Assembly (NCBI RefSeq): GCF_001482195.1
Contig: NZ_KQ759763.1
Span: 568,459 to 632,458 of the forward strand
DNA length: 64,000 nucleotides
Direction of reading: 5' to 3'
DNA from: Luteimonas abyssi
GTDB lineage: Bacteria; Pseudomonadota; Gammaproteobacteria; Xanthomonadales; Xanthomonadaceae
Shown: positions 59,777 through 64,000 of the stretch, one piece after another
How positions within the stretch are numbered: position 1 is the stretch's first letter
How the letters are laid out: each line of letters opens with the position of its first letter
Program-made: the position numbers and the translations under genes
The notes under the pieces: generated by a model
The model's input: the letters and a program-made list of their open reading frames with translations, nothing else
What the model was told of the DNA's origin: nothing
The model's database searches: none

Positions 59777-62628
59777 CCACCTTTCCAGGCGGCCGGGGGC
59801 GCTGTGCCCGCCAGAGCGGGGACCGCGCCCCGGCCGGTGTAGGTGTCGGCGATGCCGAGGGCCTGCAGCCACGGGGCGGACCACGAGCCGTCGCCGACGC
59901 AGGCCAGAGGCTTCTGAATCGCCGTCGCGTCGAAGACCAGCTCGTCGGCGAGGGGGCCGGCCGCAGAGCAGATGTCCTCGATGAAGCGGATCGCGCCGTC
60001 ATGGACCTGCGTGATCAGCGACCACTGCGGAGCCGAGACATCGGCGTCCGCATAACGCGGGACAGGCTGGCCGTTCTCCGATCCGAATCCGGCGAATTGC
60101 GGGTCCGGTGCGGTCAGCAGGCTCTCCAGCAGCAGATCGTGGCGCAGAACCTGGGCGCTCTCCGCCCCGTCCGTGCGCCCGTCGTGGAAACGTGCCGTCA
60201 TCCATCCCGCGTCCCCGTATGCAAGGGCACCGGCGTTCAACGCGAAGTAAGCGCCGTCCAGAGGGCGCCCCAGCATGCGGGCGAGGTGGCGCTGGATGGT
60301 GCCGGAATAGCCGATGTCGGCGAGCAGCACCGGATCGTCGCCGGCGAGCGACTGCCAGTACAGCCGATAGGCGGCGCGTGCCGATGCGGCGAGTTGCAGA
60401 ACACGGTCGTGCGCCGGTTCGAGCATGTCGACGATGGCGTCGCCCATCTCAGGAAGGAAGACCTGGCGAGACAGCGTCGCGTGTTCGACGAGCGGGGTGA
60501 TGGCAGCGGTGGCGGCGGAGCCCAGGCGCGCGCGCAGCAGCCCGTCGAGGGTGCCGTTGTACGTGCCCGAAAACAGCGAGCGCAGATCTTCGACGTGATG
60601 GGGGGCCGCCAGCCCCGCTGCCTGTCGGGATGCCAGGAAGTAATGGCCGGTGATCCGATCGGACCCGACCGCGTCCGACAGACGGTCGAATCCGCGCTTG
60701 AGCAGGTGGCCCTCCCGGCTCAGAAACAGGATCCGGCGTGCGCCGCGTGCCCGTGCGGTCCCCAGCAGCCAGACGAGGTAGTCCAGAACGAGAGGTCCGA
60801 GCATGCAGTAGCCCAGCGAATGCGGCGAAAGCACGACCCGGGGGGCGAGCTGGGACGGATCCCGATCCGCGAGATCCGCGAAATGATTGGCGACCAGGCC
60901 GAGCCACAGCGCGTTCTGCCAATCGGTCGGGTCGGTGACCGCACCTCGCAGCGCTCGCAGGCCGGGCACCACGTCCAGCATCGCCGCAGGGCGCAGGACA
61001 TGCGCGGGCGTGAGCAGGCCGTGCCACTGCGGGACCTGGATGTCCGCCTGCTCGTTGTCGCCGATATGGAGCCAGTGTCCTGCGGGGACCCGTTCGACCT
61101 CCGGGACGGCAGCCCACGCGCTCCCCGTGTCCTTGCGCCAACCGGTTTCGCAGGAGACGTACCAGGCCGACGGCAGCCCGGCGACCGCAGGCGGCAGGAT
61201 CCGTTTCAGGGTCGCGGTATCCAGGTACATGTCCGACAGCGCGACCAGACGCCGGCCGCGCGCGGCGAGCTGCACGGCCGCCAGCACGCCTTCGCGCGGG
61301 CGCAACCACTTGGCTTCGCTCGATTCCTCGAGTGCGCGGAGCGCGTCGATGGAGGGCGCGTTTCGAGGCAGGAGCTCCGCCATCGAGCGATAGATGGCCT
61401 GTAGGCACGGATCGTGCCCGTCGCCCGCGACGCGCGCCCTTTCCTCTGCCCGTTCGCGCAGCGAGACGAAATCGGCCAGGTCGAACGTCTTCTCCACGAG
61501 GCGCCCCAGGCAGGCGCGTGCAGCCTCGGGCGACAGAAACGGACGCACCACCAGCGTATCGAACACATCGCTGGAGATCAGTTGCGCATCCAGTGCGGCA
61601 ATGGGCAGGCGATCGCGCAGTGGCAGGGCGAAGTACTCGGACCAGTTGCGGTCGCCTTCCGATGTCAGGGCCAGCGTGCCGTCTCTGGGGAGAATGCCGA
61701 CGAGGTGTCCGCTCGCACGGGCCGAGGGGACCAGCAGGCGCTCGATCGCATGTTGCAGGGTGCCATCCACCTGCCCGCGCTCCTCGGGAAAATCGTCCGT
61801 CGCCAGCCGTAAGTCGAGCAGGGGGCGGATCGCGTCCACGCGTGCCCAGAACATCGATCCGGCCGGGAAGTCCAGATAGGCGCCGGCGTGAACGCCGATC
61901 CCGAGGCGCGCGCCCAGTGCCCGGGCGGCGTCGAGGTTGCTCAGCCAGGTGTGCGCCCACAGGGGGACACTTTCGTAGCTGTCCGGATAGACCAGGCCCA
62001 GGCGGGGCTCGGATACGAACATGCCGAGCTGCCAGGCGATACGTTCGCGGGTGCCCAGCAGTGCGTGGGTCAGGTATCGCCGCCAGGCATTTTGCGAACT
62101 CCCGGTGTACAGGGATTTTTTGGTATGCAGGTGGGCGACGATATCGAGCTGGATGATGTCGTCGCGAAACGTCGAGACGAACGGCGCGATGTCGCGTCCT
62201 CGGTTGGCGACCACCTCGATAAGCAGTCGCTCGATACCCGAGGTGGCGCCGAAGCGGGATTCAACCTCGGCGACCGTGTCCGGATCCGTCACCGAAACCA
62301 GCAGGGTGAACGGCACCGGCATCGCCGCGAGCAGATCCGCGAACTCATCGAGAAGGTCGGGATAAAACGCGTGCAGCATGACGCCGACCTTGAGCCGGAC
62401 CTGCTCGAGCGGTGCCGGCGCGGCGAAACGATGGGCGACGACGAGGGGTGGAGGCGATGGAGGCGGGTGCGCCGCTTGACGCAGACGGGCCATGAAGCCG
62501 CGCACACCGATGGCCCCGGCCATCTGCAGGGCGCGGCGCGTCACCGCGTACGTTCCGGCCAGTCCTCCGCCGTGGCGTTCGATGGAACGCCCGATGCTGA
62601 GCACGAGGCGACGGAACAGCGGAATCAC
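59770..62628 (-). CDS. RgpF-HAD multidomain glycan-synthesis protein
   Basis: The protein is 952 residues. Residues about 70-330 match the rhamnan-synthesis protein F type (VRLKVGVMLHAFYPDLLDEF, VVANRGRDIAPFV, HLHTKKS). Residues about 350-545 form a HAD-like domain with SSDVFDTLVVRP (motif I), ALSDMYLD (motif II) and HIGDNEQADI (motif IV), all key residues intact. The C-terminal 400 residues (LSREGHLLKRGF, LADIGYSGTIQRH) are of a type often seen behind such HAD domains in polysaccharide loci. It likely acts in rhamnose-containing glycan assembly. The start is GTG 62628, five bases after the ETF-QO stop, suggesting coupling; no good ribosome site is seen. Confidence 0.8.
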   Translation of the reverse strand: MIPLFRRLVLSIGRSIERHGGGLAGTYAVTRRALQMAGAIGVRGFMARLRQAAHPPPSPPPLVVAHRFAAPAPLEQVRLKVGVMLHAFYPDLLDEFADLLAAMPVPFTLLVSVTDPDTVAEVESRFGATSGIERLLIEVVANRGRDIAPFVSTFRDDIIQLDIVAHLHTKKSLYTGSSQNAWRRYLTHALLGTRERIAWQLGMFVSEPRLGLVYPDSYESVPLWAHTWLSNLDAARALGARLGIGVHAGAYLDFPAGSMFWARVDAIRPLLDLRLATDDFPEERGQVDGTLQHAIERLLVPSARASGHLVGILPRDGTLALTSEGDRNWSEYFALPLRDRLPIAALDAQLISSDVFDTLVVRPFLSPEAARACLGRLVEKTFDLADFVSLRERAEERARVAGDGHDPCLQAIYRSMAELLPRNAPSIDALRALEESSEAKWLRPREGVLAAVQLAARGRRLVALSDMYLDTATLKRILPPAVAGLPSAWYVSCETGWRKDTGSAWAAVPEVERVPAGHWLHIGDNEQADIQVPQWHGLLTPAHVLRPAAMLDVVPGLRALRGAVTDPTDWQNALWLGLVANHFADLADRDPSQLAPRVVLSPHSLGYCMLGPLVLDYLVWLLGTARARGARRILFLSREGHLLKRGFDRLSDAVGSDRITGHYFLASRQAAGLAAPHHVEDLRSLFSGTYNGTLDGLLRARLGSAATAAITPLVEHATLSRQVFLPEMGDAIVDMLEPAHDRVLQLAASARAAYRLYWQSLAGDDPVLLADIGYSGTIQRHLARMLGRPLDGAYFALNAGALAYGDAGWMTARFHDGRTDGAESAQVLRHDLLLESLLTAPDPQFAGFGSENGQPVPRYADADVSAPQWSLITQVHDGAIRFIEDICSAAGPLADELVFDATAIQKPLACVGDGSWSAPWLQALGIADTYTGRGAVPALAGTAPPAAWKGGQ

Positions 62629-62633
62629 AGGCG

Positions 62634-64000
62634 TTACAGATTCTGGTAATTCGGCCCCGAGCCGCCTTCCGGCGTGACCCAGGTGATGATCTCGTACGGG
62701 TCCTTGATGTCGCAGGTCTTGCAGTGCACGCAGTTGGCGGCGTTGATCTGCAGGCGCTTGCCGTGCTCGGCCTGCGCATCCTCGACGATCTCGTAGACCG
62801 CGGCGGGGCAGAAGCGGGTGCAGGGGTTGTTGTACTCCTCGACGCAGCGGGTCACGCAGATCGAGGTGTCGTGCACGTGCAGGTGCACGGGCTGGTCTTC
62901 GTCGTGCTCGGTGGCGGCGAAGTAGACGCCGGCCAGGCGGTCGCGCGGCGGCAGGTCACGGGCGATGTAGTCGCGCTTGGGCTGCTCATGGCTGCCGACC
63001 TTGTCGAGCGCGGACCAGTCCGCCTTCACCTTCAGCGTCCACGGCGACAGGCCGGCGGTGGCGGTCTCCCAGGCGCCGTTGAGCAGGCCGAACCACAGGC
63101 CCTTCTTGAAACCGGGCTTGATGTTGCGCACCTTGCGCAGCTCGGCCATCGCATCGGAGGCGCGCAGCTTGGCGTCGAAGCCCGCCGGGGCCAGCGCGCC
63201 GGCGGCCAGATGTTCGGCGGCCAGCATGCCGCTGCGGATCGCCTGGTGGGTGCCCTTGATCTTGGGCACGTTGAGCAGGCCGGCGGTGTCGCCGATCAGC
63301 AGGGCGCCCGGCATCTCCACCTTCGGCAGCGACTGCCAGCCTCCGGTGACGATCGCGCGCGCACCGGCCGACAGGATGTTCCCGCCCTCCAGCAGCGGCT
63401 TGACCATCGGGTGGTGCTTCCACTGCTGGAAGGCCTCGTAGGGCGCGTAGTTCGGGTCATGGTAGTCGAGGCCGCTGACGTAGCCGATCGCGAGCTGATC
63501 GTTGTCCAGGTGGTAGATGAAGCTGCCGCCATAGGTGTGGTTGTCGGCCGGCCACCCGAGGGTGTGCACGATCTTGCCGGGCGTGACCCGGCCGGCCGGC
63601 ACCTGCCACAGTTCCTTGATGCCGATCGAGTACGCCTGCGGGTCGCTGTCGGCGTCCAGATCGAAGCGCCGTACCAGACGCTTGGTCAGGTGCCCGCGCG
63701 CGCCTTCGGCCAGCACGGTGACCTTGGCGCGGATGTCGATGCCGGCGGTGTAGCCGGGCTTGTGGGTGCCGTCCTTGGCGACGCCCATGTCGCCGATGCG
63801 CACGCCGGTCACGGTGCCGTCTTCGGCGTGCAGGGTCTCGGCGGCGGCGAAGCCCGGGTAGATCTCCACGCCCAGCGCTTCGGCCTGCGGCGCGAGCCAG
63901 GCGCACATGGCCCCCAGGCTGACGATGTAGTTGCCGTGGTTGCGCATGCCCGGCGGCACGATCGGCGCCTTGCGACCGCCGTCCTTGCCGAGCAGCCAGA
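62634..64000 (-). CDS. electron transfer flavoprotein-ubiquinone oxidoreductase, N-terminus outside window
   Basis: The visible 455 residues are the C-terminal part of ETF-QO (family length about 545-600), open to the right edge. They include MRNHGNYIVSLG, the AEGARGHLTKRL flavin segment, LIGDTAGLLNVPKIKGTHQAIRSGMLAAEHL, and the 4Fe-4S ligands in the ferredoxin-like tail (CTRFCPAAVYE and NCVHCKTCDIKDP). It ends in the family's ITWVTPEGGSGPNYQNL-type tail. It passes electrons from ETF (etfAB at 51.6-53.4 kb) to ubiquinone at the inner membrane. The FAD-binding N-terminus lies beyond 64000. Confidence 0.95.
   Translation of the reverse strand, partial: WLLGKDGGRKAPIVPPGMRNHGNYIVSLGAMCAWLAPQAEALGVEIYPGFAAAETLHAEDGTVTGVRIGDMGVAKDGTHKPGYTAGIDIRAKVTVLAEGARGHLTKRLVRRFDLDADSDPQAYSIGIKELWQVPAGRVTPGKIVHTLGWPADNHTYGGSFIYHLDNDQLAIGYVSGLDYHDPNYAPYEAFQQWKHHPMVKPLLEGGNILSAGARAIVTGGWQSLPKVEMPGALLIGDTAGLLNVPKIKGTHQAIRSGMLAAEHLAAGALAPAGFDAKLRASDAMAELRKVRNIKPGFKKGLWFGLLNGAWETATAGLSPWTLKVKADWSALDKVGSHEQPKRDYIARDLPPRDRLAGVYFAATEHDEDQPVHLHVHDTSICVTRCVEEYNNPCTRFCPAAVYEIVEDAQAEHGKRLQINAANCVHCKTCDIKDPYEIITWVTPEGGSGPNYQNL

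Overview
The window looks like a chromosomal segment of a high-GC gammaproteobacterium of the family Lysobacteraceae (Xanthomonadaceae), for example Lysobacter, Luteimonas or Xanthomonas relatives. The clearest markers are a Clp-type CRP regulator with an adjacent GNAT gene and a divergent speD, a split trp system (trpE apart from trpGDC), and an O-polysaccharide locus placed between a cystathionine gamma-synthase/lyase gene and etfA/etfB-xanA/xanB. That placement is the classic xanthomonad LPS insertion site.

Region 1 (1-26 kb) is housekeeping DNA. It holds a DMT-type permease cut by the left edge, a DUF962 membrane protein, purC, a small J-domain protein, an outer-membrane barrel, rpe, a YegS-like lipid kinase, trpE behind a probable leader peptide, an NTP-transporter-like permease, trpG, trpD, trpC with an overlapping HAD phosphatase, clp with a GNAT gene, speD, coq7, rplM-rpsI and tRNA-Gln(CTG). 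A 2OG-Fe(II) oxygenase, a fumarylacetoacetase-family hydrolase with maleylacetoacetate isomerase, pilU, a lipoprotein/coiled-coil pair, a DUF465 protein and a transsulfuration pair follow.

Region 2 (26-48.7 kb) is the variable surface-polysaccharide locus. An ABC exporter (Wzm and a Wzt with a C-terminal carbohydrate-recognition domain) is followed by an FkbM methyltransferase carrying nine 10-residue repeats, two very large multi-domain glycosyltransferases, and gmd plus an RMD-like reductase (GDP-D-rhamnose). A UDP-glucuronate decarboxylase (UDP-xylose) then precedes a GtrB/GtrA-like pair, a small membrane protein and two GT-C-like membrane proteins, one of them a double-length fusion. My reading is a capped, ABC-exported rhamnose-type polymer that receives lipid-linked side branches, perhaps xylose, on the periplasmic side. 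The first 2-3 kb of the locus is visibly poorer in G+C than its surroundings.

Region 3 (48.7-64 kb) is the conserved right flank. It has xanB/xanA (GDP-mannose supply), etfA/etfB, rfbBACD (dTDP-L-rhamnose), a SCOT subunit pair (lpsI/lpsJ of xanthomonads), galE, a large RgpF-HAD protein, and the C-terminal three quarters of ETF-ubiquinone oxidoreductase cut by the right edge. No CRISPR array, insertion sequence, prophage or rRNA gene was seen.
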